From: Dichotomocladium elegans
Taxonomy: Eukaryota; Mucoromycota; Mucoromycetes; Mucorales; Lichtheimiaceae
Direction of reading: 5' to 3'
Assembly: GCA_025716815.1 (NCBI GenBank)
Contig: JAIXMN010000016.1
Coordinates: 186,001-250,000, forward strand
Length of the DNA stretch: 64,000 bases
In this document: positions 12,701 to 23,650 of the stretch, one piece after another
How the letters are laid out: every line of letters begins with the position of its first letter
Numbering within the stretch: position 1 is the stretch's first letter
Made by a program: the position numbers and the translations under genes
The notes under the pieces: model-generated
Told to the model about the DNA's origin: nothing
What the model saw: only the letters and a program-made list of their open reading frames with translations
The model's database searches: none

Positions 12701-15179
12701 GCAATAGCGAACCAATTCTGGTCGTCGGCACTTACGATGCATCGCTATACATATACAGTTTAGAAGAGAAACGACTGCTGCAGCAACTGGACCAACAACA
12801 TCTAAGTGAAGAAAGTCAGGGAAAAGACCATGAATGCGTCGTTATTCATTCTGCTGCCGTCTTGGAAGCTCCGAAGAAAAAGCACACAATCTACGATGAT
12901 AGATCGGAAAACAGCAACTATATCTTGCTCCTAGGCACTCGCCTAGGATCAATCTTATGTCTTCCCCTCGCATCTCATGATCAACAAAGCATCGGTCGCT
13001 TCTTCTGTAGAGACCGATATAACATGCCGGTAATAGCGACCCGTCAGATTGGTAAGCGGAGCGTACGATTTGACCTTGGACAACGGCAGCCAGAGGCGGA
13101 ATACACAGCGTCGTCTTCTATCCTCGCTCTTTCGGAGCAGCTTTGGCGAATTCGATACAATGATGCGTACCTTGACTCGGTTGAGATCGATCCAGTAATT
13201 ATGTTCCCGCCATTCAGTTGTCTAAGTTCTGTGGTATCCTTTTCGATAAATGATATACACCGAGACATGGTGGGTCTTGTTGCTGATGGCCAATTCCATA
13301 TCATGACTATTGCTCCTCAATGCAGCTTGAGCGCTCAGAAAATAGCGGTCAAAGAGGTAGATATCATAACGCGAGCATGATATTTTGTCGCTCTATGTAC
13401 GTCATATTAATTATGCCCTTATTTAGACCGTCAATAAGATTATGATTGATCAGTCGACAGGTAATGCGTTTGTTGCTGCCATTGCCATGGACCCATCAAA
13501 CTATCGAATAAGAAACACGGTTCAAATGATTGAGAACACAACGTGAGAACAATGAAAGAAGGGGTATAGTATTACACGAAAGCTTTTCTTACAATGCAAT
13601 GTATTTTTTCTTTTGTATAACAGGCAAAATGGCTCTCAAAAAACGCTTCTGAATGAAAAGATCTTCCAACCAACAGACGAAATCCTATGCATGGCAGGTA
13701 AGTGGGAAATGAACTACGCCGATTGAATATAAAAGGTAATGCTTACTAAGAACATGCAGAATGGACACTTTCAAACCAAGGGAAGAATTACCGCTATCTC
13801 TGTCTAGGTATCGGACAAACGAACCATGCAAGCTATTTTAACCGAGTGAAGAAAGCGGGCACCAACCGTGGGGCATTGATGATCTACCGTCTCAAGACGA
13901 CTAAAACAGCAGACCATGTGAGCTATACTGTTCGTCCGGTCATGAGCAAGGATCATCTGCCAGGTGGAGTGTTTGCTATTTGTTCGCATCCTGCAGGGTA
14001 TATAATATGTGCAGCACGCTTGAAGAGAGTATCCTCCTGACATTGTGGTTCAGCTTATTGTTTTCAGCAGGGGCTATTTTGTATCTTTATCAACTTGATA
14101 CAAGCACCAAGGAACCAAGGTGAGAGCACCTAGCAATGTCATTTGTCATCTTTGCTGATGGTGTTGATAGGTTAATTGAAATTGCCAAGAAAACGCTTCG
14201 GTTCCTGATCACATCGATTCAGGTCCAAGGAGACCAAATCTGCGTCAGTTGTCAGACAGACTCTGTGTCGTTCTACAAGTTTAATGCAGAATCCCGAAAA
14301 CTCGATTTTTTGAAAAGGTAAGAAAGTTTAAAAACCCTGACATCTAAATTCTGAACACGGCCACCGATAGTGATGTAACTGCACGAACACTACATCACAC
14401 AACAATGATTACAGATCGCATCGCTGTATGTGCTGGCCAATCAGGTGGTCTGATTGCGTTGTGGGACAATCCAGGTAGGTCTTCACGCTATTTCCCTGGT
14501 GGTAGTCATATTATCCTTTTTTGCTAATCTGCTATATGCTTGTAATATAGCTGACAAGTCCTTTGAGGAGCGACTAATTACACTGTTTTCCTTTCAGTAC
14601 TCTGACATCATCTTGCGGCCAGTGCTTGCATCGCTCCTTCCCTCCGCTATCCTTGATGTTGTGTTACAAGCCCAGCCGATTGCAGGCCACATTTTACCAT
14701 GGGCCAGAAATATCGCAAGCGATGCGGCGAAACCTATCATGGGCGTCACCGTATCTGGATGTGTGGTCCGGGTGCATAAAATAAGCCAACCGCTATACCA
14801 CCTCTTGATTGCACTCCAAGAGCGCATTCTAATCTACAGCAGCGCCCTGTTTATCCCATTGGGCTCTGCACGCGATTTCCGATGGTTTAGCAACCTTTCT
14901 CAGAAGGAGAAGCATGTTGTCCATGGCGATTTGCTTGTTTTATTTTTACGACTGCTGCCAGAGCAGCAACGTGAGATAGTCGAAATGAATGAACCAGAGC
15001 AGCCCTCCATCGTCAAGGCGACCAGAACGTTTCTGGAAACATCTGCGAGGGATACCTTTGCACTTGATCATCGGGAACTGGCGGAAGAAAAGGACGATAA
15101 GACAATACTGTGGGAATATGCGAGCAAGATAGCGGCCATGCTTGTTCAGGTGCTGGGTGCATTGGAACGCTGTTGTTGA
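9792..15179 (+). CDS. MMS1_N / CPSF-A family protein (DDB1/CPSF160-like beta-propeller)
   Basis: Large multi-exon gene for a protein of roughly 1,300 residues in the DDB1/CPSF160/SF3B3/Mms1 superfamily, which are triple beta-propeller scaffolds in ubiquitin ligases or RNA processing. Exon 1 is 9792-9911; exon 2 (9961-10365) continues as PNSLELLQLTPLHEEG, the usual early strand of the MMS1_N propeller, and contains VIVAVSDYGKLVFWGI. Exon 3 (10439-10503) leads into SRAIAIAAYEDRFDIMIMN. An acidic insert lies near residues 80-105. The C-terminal CPSF_A region is seen at 14180-15179, with DRIAVCAGQSGGLIALWDNP and a helical end (FRWFSNLSQKEKHVVHGDLL). Introns are short and frequent, about 50-70 nt. 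Which paralogue (DDB1, Rik1, Mms1 or a fungal-specific one) cannot be decided from fragments. It converges on NDUFS6 with 116 bp between stops. Confidence 0.8.
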
Positions 15180-15295
15180 AAGAATAGCAATAAAAAAGAG
15201 AGGATTCCCTGATGTCTGTTCTTCCTTTTTTTTTTTACACGAGCTGGCCTTTTATTGATTAGCAAAAAGAAAATCGAGAGAGATAGAGAGGTTGT

Positions 15296-16016
15296 CTAAT
15301 GATGATGGTGTTCCATTTCGTAGCGGATACCGCCTAAAGATAGCAACAAAAGGGATGAGCTGGGGTGCCATTCACAATAGAAGAACTTCAAACTTACAGT
15401 AGCCGCAAGCGTGAGCACCGGGCTTATCCTATTTAAATGGTCGAGCATATGCAAATGTTCAGCGGCTTTTTTTTTTCACAACAAAAACCTCCACAGACTT
15501 ACCAGGTTGATGTAGACCTTGGGATGACCAAGAGGGCCTCCGCCTGGGAAAATTCAGAAAAGATGAGCATGCTGTCTTTCATCGCTGAACACGCCTTTAA
15601 CGGTGCCAGGTCGCCAAAACTTACCACCATCGCAGGAGACAACGCGCTTGCTGACCTTATGAACAGGTTCCTCCGCGATCAAATCAATAGCAGCCATTGG
15701 ATTGGGCTACGGTGAAAAGTAGAATGAAGAAAAGTTGATCGATGCAACGGTGTAAGTTTTTTTCATTATTGTATTTTTTCTTTTCTTTTCTTTGCGCATG
15801 TGCGTGTTTGCGTGTGAATTCTGTGCGAACCTGGGCGGAAATGGTCATTTGTTCAAAGCGAGGGCCGACCATGGCATCCTCCTTGGGGCGCTGGCTCTTG
15901 CTCCAGGTAGCAGCGCGATTGGCCGACTGGGCAATGCTAGGGGCGACCTGCTTGGCGGAAGGTGCAAGGCTAGTGGTGTATAAGCGAGTCGACTGTCTCA
16001 ACGCGGTGCGCAACAT
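15296..16016 (-). CDS. NDUFS6: NADH:ubiquinone oxidoreductase zinc subunit NDUFS6, 5 exons
   Basis: Accessory zinc-binding subunit of mitochondrial complex I, located at the junction of the N and Q modules. Exons (minus): 16016-15831, 15706-15625, 15543-15503, 15428-15398, 15333-15296, giving 125 residues. The N-terminus (MLRTALRQSTRLYTTSLA) is a mitochondrial presequence rich in Arg/Ser/Thr. The diagnostic C-terminal block GGGPLGHPKVYINL, then DKPGAHACGYCGIRYE, carries the His and Cys ligands of the zinc site. Two exons are tiny (41 and 31 nt). The protein ends in four consecutive histidines. The promoter must lie in the 180 bp separating it from the upstream NDUFAF2-like gene. Confidence 0.95.
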
Positions 16017-16195
16017 TATGTGTGTCGATTGAGTCAGTGAGTGAGTTCGGTTATGGAAAAAAAAAATAAAAGATTGATGCCGTCTCACCCAACGGACCTT
16101 CCCTGTGCGGGCCCACTGCCCACCCAATCCTACTTTCTCGTGACGTCAGATTTTTATTATTATTTTTTTTTTTTCTTAAACCATTGTGCCCAGCA

Positions 16196-16931
16196 TTAGG
16201 AACGCGGTGTTGGCGCGGAAGGTGTCCATGGCTCGGGCTCGTCGCCACCTTCGGGAGGTGCTAAAAGAAAACAACAAAAGGTGAACATAACCATTCTCTA
16301 CCTCATCCCGGGCAAAGAATCCCAAATCTTATTTTACTCTGTCGAAAAGCTGGCAATTTTTTCTGGGTTGGGGGGGGGGAAACAAAACAATTGCATGAAT
16401 ATAAAAGAGTCGTGTTCATCGGGTACACCCCCGACCCGCCCATCCTAACCTCTTGCAGTTCTTTTTCTTCCGCTGCCTGGATCTGTCGTACACGTTCCCG
16501 CAATCGTGCTAACCGCTGCTGTTCGTTGACAAGGTCTTGGATCGTAGGCGGCTCATACCGAGTATGACGAAGCCAAGCCTGCCACTGCACTTTATTGACA
16601 GGTCAGTTGCGGAGGTATCTCGCACATATCTGTTCCGTTATCGAATATTACCTGGAAGTTTGTTCTCCTCAAACAAACCCACATCGCCTGGTGATTCTTT
16701 CAGTTGGACCCATCGTTTCCATCGGCCAGCTATGGATGGTCACATGGTCAATGGATCCGTTTCTATAATAACACGATCGACGTTGGAATTACCGGGATTA
16801 TTCGGATTGGGCATCTCCCAGTATTCATTGCCATCCAGATCCCAACCAACCATGACGTGTTTCTTCCATGGGAATTGATTGACTTTATAAAATAAGCGAA
16901 GCCGCTGTAATTTTGAAAGATGAGTAGACAT
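16196..16931 (-). CDS. NDUFAF2: Complex I assembly factor NDUFAF2 (mimitin/B17.2L-like)
   Basis: Mitochondrial assembly factor paralogous to complex I subunit NDUFA12. Exons (minus): 16931-16793, 16729-16652, 16589-16450, and a last exon ending at the stop 16198-16196. Visible are HVMVGWDLDGNEYWEMPNP, the RWKRWVQ core, VQWQAWLRHTRYEPPT (the family signature), a charged helix, and an acidic Pro-rich tail GGDEPEPWTPSAPTP. The WLRHTR..PPT form and the acidic tail favour NDUFAF2 over NDUFA12. The junction between exons 3 and 4 does not keep the tail in frame with a canonical intron; see findings. About 140 residues in total. It lies just upstream of NDUFS6 in the same orientation. Confidence 0.8.
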
Positions 16932-17052
16932 TATGATATGGCACGATGCAATGAAGTCGAACTAGAAATAGAAAAAGATGGGGGAGGCCGGTATTTTTAT
17001 TTTTATTTTTATTTTTTATCTATCATGCTTGCATACATTATTGGGATGAAAT

Positions 17053-19498
17053 TTACTCTATCCGGAACACCCAGCAAAAAGTCTTTTGCATCCGGGCCAC
17101 CTCAGGCACGGCAAGGACGAGTTGGCCTGTAGACAGATCGATGGACCAGGGCACGTTGATCACCACGCCTGGTGCCGAAGAAGAAGCAAGAGTTACTGTT
17201 GTTGTCACGCGCCGACGCACCGGAAGGGGCACGTCGATGGTCAAGGTGGGCGGTGGTTGGTCTAATACAAAGAGATAGACCGCCTGCTTGGCCACTGTGA
17301 AGTACAGACGGGCGCCTTCTTTTGACACAGCGCCTGTGGGCGTGGGCCAGTAGATGGTTGTATTAAAGATTGCGTCTGCGTTCATGTCGATCCACGCGCC
17401 GATGGCTTGCAACGTAGATGCCATGGGCTCTCGGACGACACCTGTCGCGTCAGGGCCCATATTGAGCAGAAAATTGCCGCCCCTGGAGATGGTGGCGACG
17501 AGTTCATGGACCAGTTGCGCAGGCGTGGCGTATTGACCGGCTTGGGTCGCCTCGTTGTACCCGAACGAATAGGGGTCCATCCCGCGTGTAGCCTCCCAAA
17601 ATCGGTCGGGAGGAATTGCCTCGGTCTTATACTCGACTGTCGTGAAGTCGGATGCCGAGCCGCTGCCGCACCGGTCGTTCCACGCAATGGGTTGCTCTGA
17701 AGCTGCTGCTGCTTCGAGATACGCCGTCTGCCAAACAGTTGAGTTGTTGATTCCGCCAATATCACACCAGAAGATGTCCGGTGCAAATGTATGGATCAGC
17801 TCCAGGGCCTGCGGTACCTGCAGGTCGTTGACAAAGTCCTCAACAGTACCCAGGTCACCTGTGTAAGCAAGCGTTCGATTTTTCGAGTAGGGGTCAAAGG
17901 GTGGGCCGTGCCAGCCAAGTGATGCGTCATTGTATTTTGGATGATACCATTCGGGTAACGAGACTGTAGCAGTACATGAGACTCGGAAGTTCTACGTCTT
18001 TTTATATGTGACTCACAGTAAATGCCACGCTTGATATGAGGGTACGATTGACGGGCAAGACTCATGAGTTCATGTACCACATCACGCTTCGGCCCGAGCT
18101 TGGCCAAAGAACGGTTCGATACGCGCGTGTCCCACATGGCAAATCCGTCGTGGTGCTTGGCAGTAAAGACAAAGTAGCGTGCACGAGCTTGGTCAATGAG
18201 GTCCAGCCAAGCTTTGGCTGATAAATTGCTACCAAGCGTGGTAGTGCGGACAAAACTGTCGTATGTAGTATTCTCGCCATAAGTGTCCTTGTGGTACGCA
18301 TAAGTCGGATCATTGGGATGGTTCATTTGCCACCAGTACCACTCTGCATACTCTTTACCGACCGGAGCCCAGGCAGGCACCGAATACACGCCCCAGTGGA
18401 TAAAAATCCCAAACTTGGCATCTTCTAGCCACTGAGGCGCATGATGTCCGCCAAGTGACCTGATTGACGTCATTCACATCGTCAAGTGTGTGTCTATATC
18501 GCGCTCCCACACGCACTATCTCTCTTCGTTTATGCATCGTACCTCAGAGACGCTGGATCCATGCGAAATGTCATGCTATTTCCCAACGTGGCGGCGACTG
18601 TGATATTGCCAAGGATATGGTAATCCGCAAATGATACCGTTAGTTCGACCATTCGTAGCTGTCCTGGTGGAAGTATGTCTGCTATCGCATATGTGGACAC
18701 TTCACCGCCATCCACTGTCACAACAATCTGCTCGAGCCATTGGGGGCCAATATTATGGAGATGGATTCTCAAGGCGACTTTGCGGTCACCCATCAAGCCG
18801 CGCGGCTGTGCTTGAACGAGACGGACGGGTTGCGATGCCGTCAGACTGTTCAGGAGACCTGTCATTGCAAAGATATGGCTATTGTCAAGTTGTGGAAGTG
18901 TGACAAAGGTTGCGGTCTTGCTAGGATCGACATGGATAGGAAGAGCAAAGAATGCGCCGGTGGAATTGTCGCTGAGCGGCCAAGGGCGAGCAAATGTTCT
19001 GATTTGGTGGAGGTGCGAGACTTTCCAATCCGGCAGATGGATTTTCGTTTGGCTGTGAGTTCCATCGCTGTAATGGACTAGCACGCTGACGTTTCCGTGG
19101 GGCCCCTGCCTGGCAGACATTAGGAGGTAAAGTCCGCCCAATGTGCCCTCATCAGGAGTAGGAGCAGGACCAGAAGCAACAGATGGCAGTGCGAGTGGAA
19201 GAGTGATGGGACCTTCATCAAGGCCGATATTGTCCGCAGCATGGCCAATTCGTGTCGCGAACTCGATGTTACCCACAGAGATGATGGGTGATTGGTTTTT
19301 TTCTGCAATAAAATAGACGCCCTGCCCGTCAAAACCTGCATGGACATGGCCCTGCTGCTGATTTGACACCCCAAAACCACGGTGATTCATCCACCCAGAA
19401 ATATCATAGTAATAGTTAGGTGCTGCCTTTGTGATGTGAAGGCGCGTTGCTAATATAATAAGTAATGTCCATTGGACTAGCATGAACTGGTTCTTCAT
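17053..19498 (-). CDS. Secreted GH29 alpha-L-fucosidase with N-terminal accessory domain
   Basis: Glycoside hydrolase that would release alpha-L-fucose from glycans outside the cell or in the vacuole. Exons (minus): 19498-18543, 18459-18017, 17963-17053, giving 769 residues. A signal peptide (hydrophobic LLIILATRL core) ends near residue 26. Residues about 27-318 form a beta-rich region with several NxS/T sites, without recognised catalytic motifs. The GH29 catalytic domain follows: FGIFIHWGVYSVPAW, EYAEWYWW, FTAKHHDGFAMWDTR, and DIFWCDIGG containing the probable nucleophile D534; the general acid/base cannot be assigned by eye. A C-terminal beta domain (VPLPVRRRV...) is usual for GH29. The long N-terminal domain is not part of the minimal GH29 fold. 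Preceded by a TATA box. Confidence 0.93.
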
Positions 19499-19520
19499 TA
19501 CAAGGGTAATTGCCGGTGTT

Positions 19521-19555
19521 GCTCTCTCTTTTTTTTTAAAAAAAAAAGAAAGAGC
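19521..19555 (-). repeat. T/A-tract inverted repeat in fucosidase 5' region
   Basis: A near-perfect inverted repeat: arms begin GCTCTCTCTTTT and end GAAAGAGC with one mismatch in about 17 bp, centred on a T-tract/A-tract switch. It lies 23-57 nt upstream of the fucosidase ATG and just downstream of its TATA box, so it overlaps the expected transcription start. Confidence 0.8.
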
Positions 19556-19576
19556 CTTTCACTGCCTAATCGAAGC

Positions 19577-19585
19577 TTTATATAT
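19577..19585 (-). promoter_or_regulatory. TATA box of fucosidase gene
   Basis: Minus-strand TATATAAAG about 80 bp upstream of the ATG at 19498. Confidence 0.55.
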
Positions 19586-20603
19586 TTTTTCATTCTGGGC
19601 CCCCTATCTGCACCTGAGAATCAAGTACTGTACACTCAGAGATTGATTTGTGCTGACAGACAACTGCTGGTCCGTCAAAAAAAAAGACGACGCAAGCACA
19701 TGCTCATCTGTCTGAAACGTAGGCTATGTAAATGGCCCATCGACAATGACGTCGCATGCCATAGACACTGCATGAGCATTGGTTTTGCTTCGTCTTTTTT
19801 TTCAGTGTGAAATGCTAATAGCCATCGTCACCGTCGTTTTATGCACGAGCGGGGCAGCAGCTGATTCTAATGTGAGGCTCAGGAGACCTTTTTCTCTTTG
19901 CTTAGATGCGATCTTAGATAACAATGCTGTTATACAAGGTCGTGCTGTATATACGTATATATATATATATATATCAAAAAAAGGCTCTACTCACATTCCT
20001 GTCCGTCAGATTAAAGTCTGATATGTTCTCAATTGGGATCTTTAGCGGATGTATGCTGTCGTTCCTAACAGCGAGAAAAAAAGGAGGTTGTGGCGGTTCT
20101 TTTTTTCTCACGCATAGCATCATTAGCAGAAATCGTAGATGAGTCTATACGTAAACGACGAACGCCACATCTGAGCAATTGCGTACATGCGTGAGGCACA
20201 TGCTTTCTTTCGTATCATTTTGACTGCATCTACAAATCAGCTGATCGCGGTCTATTATTCCTTACACGCAAGCATGCGGTCAAGGAAGAAAGACATCGTG
20301 GGAATAGTGCACAATTAAAAGGAAACAGTTTTCCAGACGCCACTTCCCGAAAAAAGGGGCTTTGTTTATTTTACATCATGTCCTGTGAAAGTGATATTAG
20401 AGCCGCTTCTTCTTTATGCTGCTATTGTTTGTTTTATAAGTTGCTGTGATGACCCCGATGAAGTATAGCGCAAGAAGGCCTCCTCATCCTCCACAGGCTT
20501 GCATATTTGTATTTAACGTACCTTGATTTCGTTTTTCTCACCCTTCCCCCTTTATCGACGTTCACTTCCCTTTCTTTTTTTCCTGCGTGTATCCTTTGCT
20601 CAC
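19586..20603. other. Intergenic region
   Basis: Contains a short (TA)n run near 19950-19973 and poly-T tracts. From 20530 to 20603 it becomes strongly pyrimidine-rich, like the leaders before other genes here. No gene recognised. Confidence 0.5.
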
Positions 20604-20942
20604 ATGTCTTCTCACCACAAAGATCCCATGCCCTACTACATGAACAGTATCATGAAACGGTTTGGTCACCATCTTTCGTCCCATCAAGCCGTCCATATCA
20701 GTGGCTGCATGGGCGCCTGTCTTCGCAGTGCTCCCGAAGGATCCGTGTGTTTTCTACCAAAGACATCGACCTTCTCTAACAGGATGAGTAATCATGAACC
20801 GATCCTACTATTTCCACCGTGCCACCAGATCCGTCCGCAACCATGCCAACAAACATCGACTGCCATGCCAAATTGTTCATCATTGACGATAGTAACGCGA
20901 CCGGAAGCAGTACAGAAGTATCAAAAAAATCCATATATGTAA
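20604..20942 (+). CDS. Hypothetical small protein, 112 residues
   Basis: An uninterrupted frame from an ATG directly after a long C/T-rich tract, the context seen before confirmed genes in this window. The product begins MSSHHKDPMPYYMN, contains HISGCMGACLRS, and is rich in His, Cys, Pro and Ser with no transmembrane segment. I recognise no family. An intron could be present: codon 59 onwards (after FLPKTSTFSN) has weaker coding character. Context and leader are the main evidence. Confidence 0.4.
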   Translation: MSSHHKDPMPYYMNSIMKRFGHHLSSHQAVHISGCMGACLRSAPEGSVCFLPKTSTFSNRMSNHEPILLFPPCHQIRPQPCQQTSTAMPNCSSLTIVTRPEAVQKYQKNPYM

Positions 20943-21998
20943 TAAAAGAAACGTCTCCACTGCTTTGCATGTAGTAGAGTAGATGTGTTGGCGATAGTGA
21001 ATTATTCTCTTTTTTAAGTTACGTCACCTCCAATGGCGTACTAGGTTGACGGAAAGCATCGATGTATACAACTCAATGTTGATGCAACCGACGCCAGACA
21101 TGACGTCGTTTTCGTATGTCTGTCATTGTAGACAGTCGATTGCGAAAGTCATGTTTGGGGTGTATATTACCCTGATACATCATGTAGACTTCGTCGCTGT
21201 TGGAATTCGGTCTTTTTTCATTTCAGCATGGCATTAATACCGTGGTTGAGCAAGGGCTGCTAATTTGTGCACACTTGCTTGTCTACAAATCTCTCTAGGG
21301 CTTGACATTGGGTTTTCACGGACATCAGGGAACAGTATGCATGTCAATTAATGCCATAAATAATCAAAGCATAATATTACGTATACGGCGAGCAGGGATG
21401 CTACGTACTTCTGTGGAATATAGGAGAATTACACGCACTGTTGAGATGATGGATTATCCTGCCTCCGTCGAGGGCTTTATCTGGCTAAAGACGCGCACCA
21501 CTACCGATTCTCGAATTGCGCTTCTACTGGCCTGACTTTGCGCGTTTCCAAAGACAACTCATATTAAAAACCGTATACAGGATTCATGCGCGTATTCGCC
21601 AACTTGTGCTGAGCGAGCGTACGATGCAAAGTCTTTTATGCATCGATACGTATTTTGTACAACAAAGATTTCTCTAGCTCATTTGAACAGCAACAGAATC
21701 TTACCTAATCAAAGAATGCCCCCCTTCCCGGTACCTGTGTGCCAAACCCCACACATTTTTGCAAGACCATGCTCCCCCATAAACACATGAATCGCCCCAG
21801 ATAGGCGCGTCTACAGTCATCGCCAAGCAATGCTTAACTCTTCCTTGCCATATGAGAAGGGGAAGCGACCCCGGCATTCACCTATTCTCCTTAGTCATCT
21901 CTATTTTCGATCCAATGACCTTTCTTTTACTCGGTTTGCCTTCGCCATCTTATTCTGCCTTCGATCACCGGTCCCCGTCAATTTTTTTTTTGTGGGGG
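20943..21998. other. Intergenic region
   Basis: No recognisable coding segment; short open stretches at 21046-21237 and 21302-21535 lack domains and leaders. Confidence 0.45.
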
Positions 21999-22010
21999 TA
22001 TATATATAAA
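21999..22010 (+). promoter_or_regulatory. TATA box of alpha/beta hydrolase gene
   Basis: TATATATATAAA preceded by a G-run and followed by a C/T-rich leader, 123 bp before the ATG. Confidence 0.6.
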
Positions 22011-22132
22011 TTACTCAGGCACTCGTAGCCCTCTTCCCCGCTACTATTTGAATCCTTTCTCTTCCTCTTTTTTCCCCATACAAGCATTTTATCTCACTCG
22101 CCTTTTTTTCTTTTCCATTCCACATACATATC

Positions 22133-23541
22133 ATGGCTCCCACTGGCATAGCTTTCGAAAAAGGTTATGTCGATGTCTCCGGGAACCGAGAACCTGGTCC
22201 TGTCAACTTATACTACGAGAAATATGGAGACGGTCCTCAACGTGTTTTATTGGTCATGGGTAAGGGACCAAACCTTTATTTTCGATTAGATCATTGACCG
22301 TTTGCAAACATCTCTTTAATGTTGCAGGCCTGAGTACACCATGTCATGCATGGGATCTACAGGCAAGTAGCTATCGCTTCATCTCCTGTGGGGGGGGGAA
22401 GAGGAGGAGGAGGACCCAATCCACTTTTTTTTTAACCTTTTCAGTGACACATGCGGGGATTCAACTGAACGTTTCTTCTTTTCTAGATAAAGTATCTCAC
22501 CGGAACCGGGAAATATACTGTTGTCATCTTTGATAACCGAGGCATGGGCCATTCGGGTATGTATTGCAAATCTGGCAAAAGTGGGTGAGAGATGATGTGT
22601 GCGTGCAGGAATGAATGCGTGCATGAATGCAACGGAAGGGAAGGGAGGGGGGTGTGCGCTTCGGGGTAAGAGCGGTGGTGCGGTTCAACGTGGGCTCACG
22701 GCTTTTTTTGCGCCTCGATTAGATTCGCCATTGGGGTTGTACTCGTGAGTTGTCAGCACAAATTCACCTTTTTTAGGAATCTCACATGTCACTTTAAGTA
22801 CATCGCAAATGGCCCAGGATGCCCTCACTCTGCTGGATCACCTGGGATGGACGGAGCAGGTCCACCTGGTCGGAGTCTCGATGGGCGGAATGATTTCGTT
22901 GGAGATGACCGATGCCATGCCTGACCGTTTTGTATCCTTGACATTGACAAGCACTACTGCGAAACGCAATATTCCTACCGTACGTCGTGTAACATGCATG
23001 AAGATAACCTCTCTACCCCAGTCCTCACATTTTGATCCGTCTCTAGCTGACTGCCATCGTCTCAATATCGAAAATTGTCTTGTTCCATCGAAACCCAGCA
23101 GACAGGGTCAACACAGCCCTTGAGCTGATACATCCCAAGGACTGGCTCCGCAAGACACCCGAGAACAAAGAAATGGCCCAAAAGTACAAAACCAACCGCG
23201 AGATGGCCACCGCTAGTTTCCTGCGTCACGTGCGCAAGTCGCGCCTTCAGCCTCTCCATGGCAATCTGGCCCAGACCTGGGCATGCCTAAATCACTATTT
23301 CTCAGACGATCGTCTCCGCAAGATCAAAGCCAGCGGTCTGCCTGTCTTGGTCGTCACCGGCAGCTACGACTACCTTGTGCGGACAGAATACTCTTACCAC
23401 CTCAACGCGATCCTAGAACCCCGGTTTGAAGTCTTCCACGGAAGCGGCCATGGCATTCCCGAGGAGCAACCTGACCGATACAATGCCTTGCTAGATGATC
23501 ATTTCACAAAAGCTATCCAACGGAATACAGCCAAGCTTTAA
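22133..23541 (+). CDS. Alpha/beta hydrolase, 6 exons
   Basis: Soluble serine hydrolase of the alpha/beta-hydrolase-1 family. Exons: 22133-22259, 22328-22362, 22487-22556, 22723-22744, 22799-22979, 23047-23541, totalling 309 residues. The catalytic triad is visible: nucleophile S112 in GVSMGG, D253 in TGSYDYLV and H280 in GSGHGIP. FDNRGMGHSD carries the conserved loop before the elbow. No signal peptide is seen. Exon 4 is only 22 nt, and the intron after exon 2 starts with GC (donor GCAAGT at 22363). Substrate unknown; epoxide hydrolase, esterase or 2-hydroxymuconate-like hydrolase are all possible, though no cap-domain tyrosines typical of epoxide hydrolases were identified. Confidence 0.93.
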
Positions 23542-23650
23542 ACAACAATGATAAAAAAAAAACTCCCCATTCCCAATCGGGCTCTCTTGTCAACGTCTAT
23601 CGATCGATGCGTTTCTTTTATTAGTTGGAGAGATAGAGGAAAGGGAGGAT

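Noticed and set aside
16196..16931. NDUFA12 identity for the gene upstream of NDUFS6
   Set aside because: The WLRHTR..PPT core and acidic Pro-rich tail fit the NDUFAF2 branch better; NDUFA12 would show a longer middle segment with a FW..DG-type motif, which is absent.
17407..18221. Open frames antisense to the fucosidase gene
   Set aside because: They are shadows of the GC-rich catalytic exons; the minus strand encodes complete GH29 motifs across the same bases.
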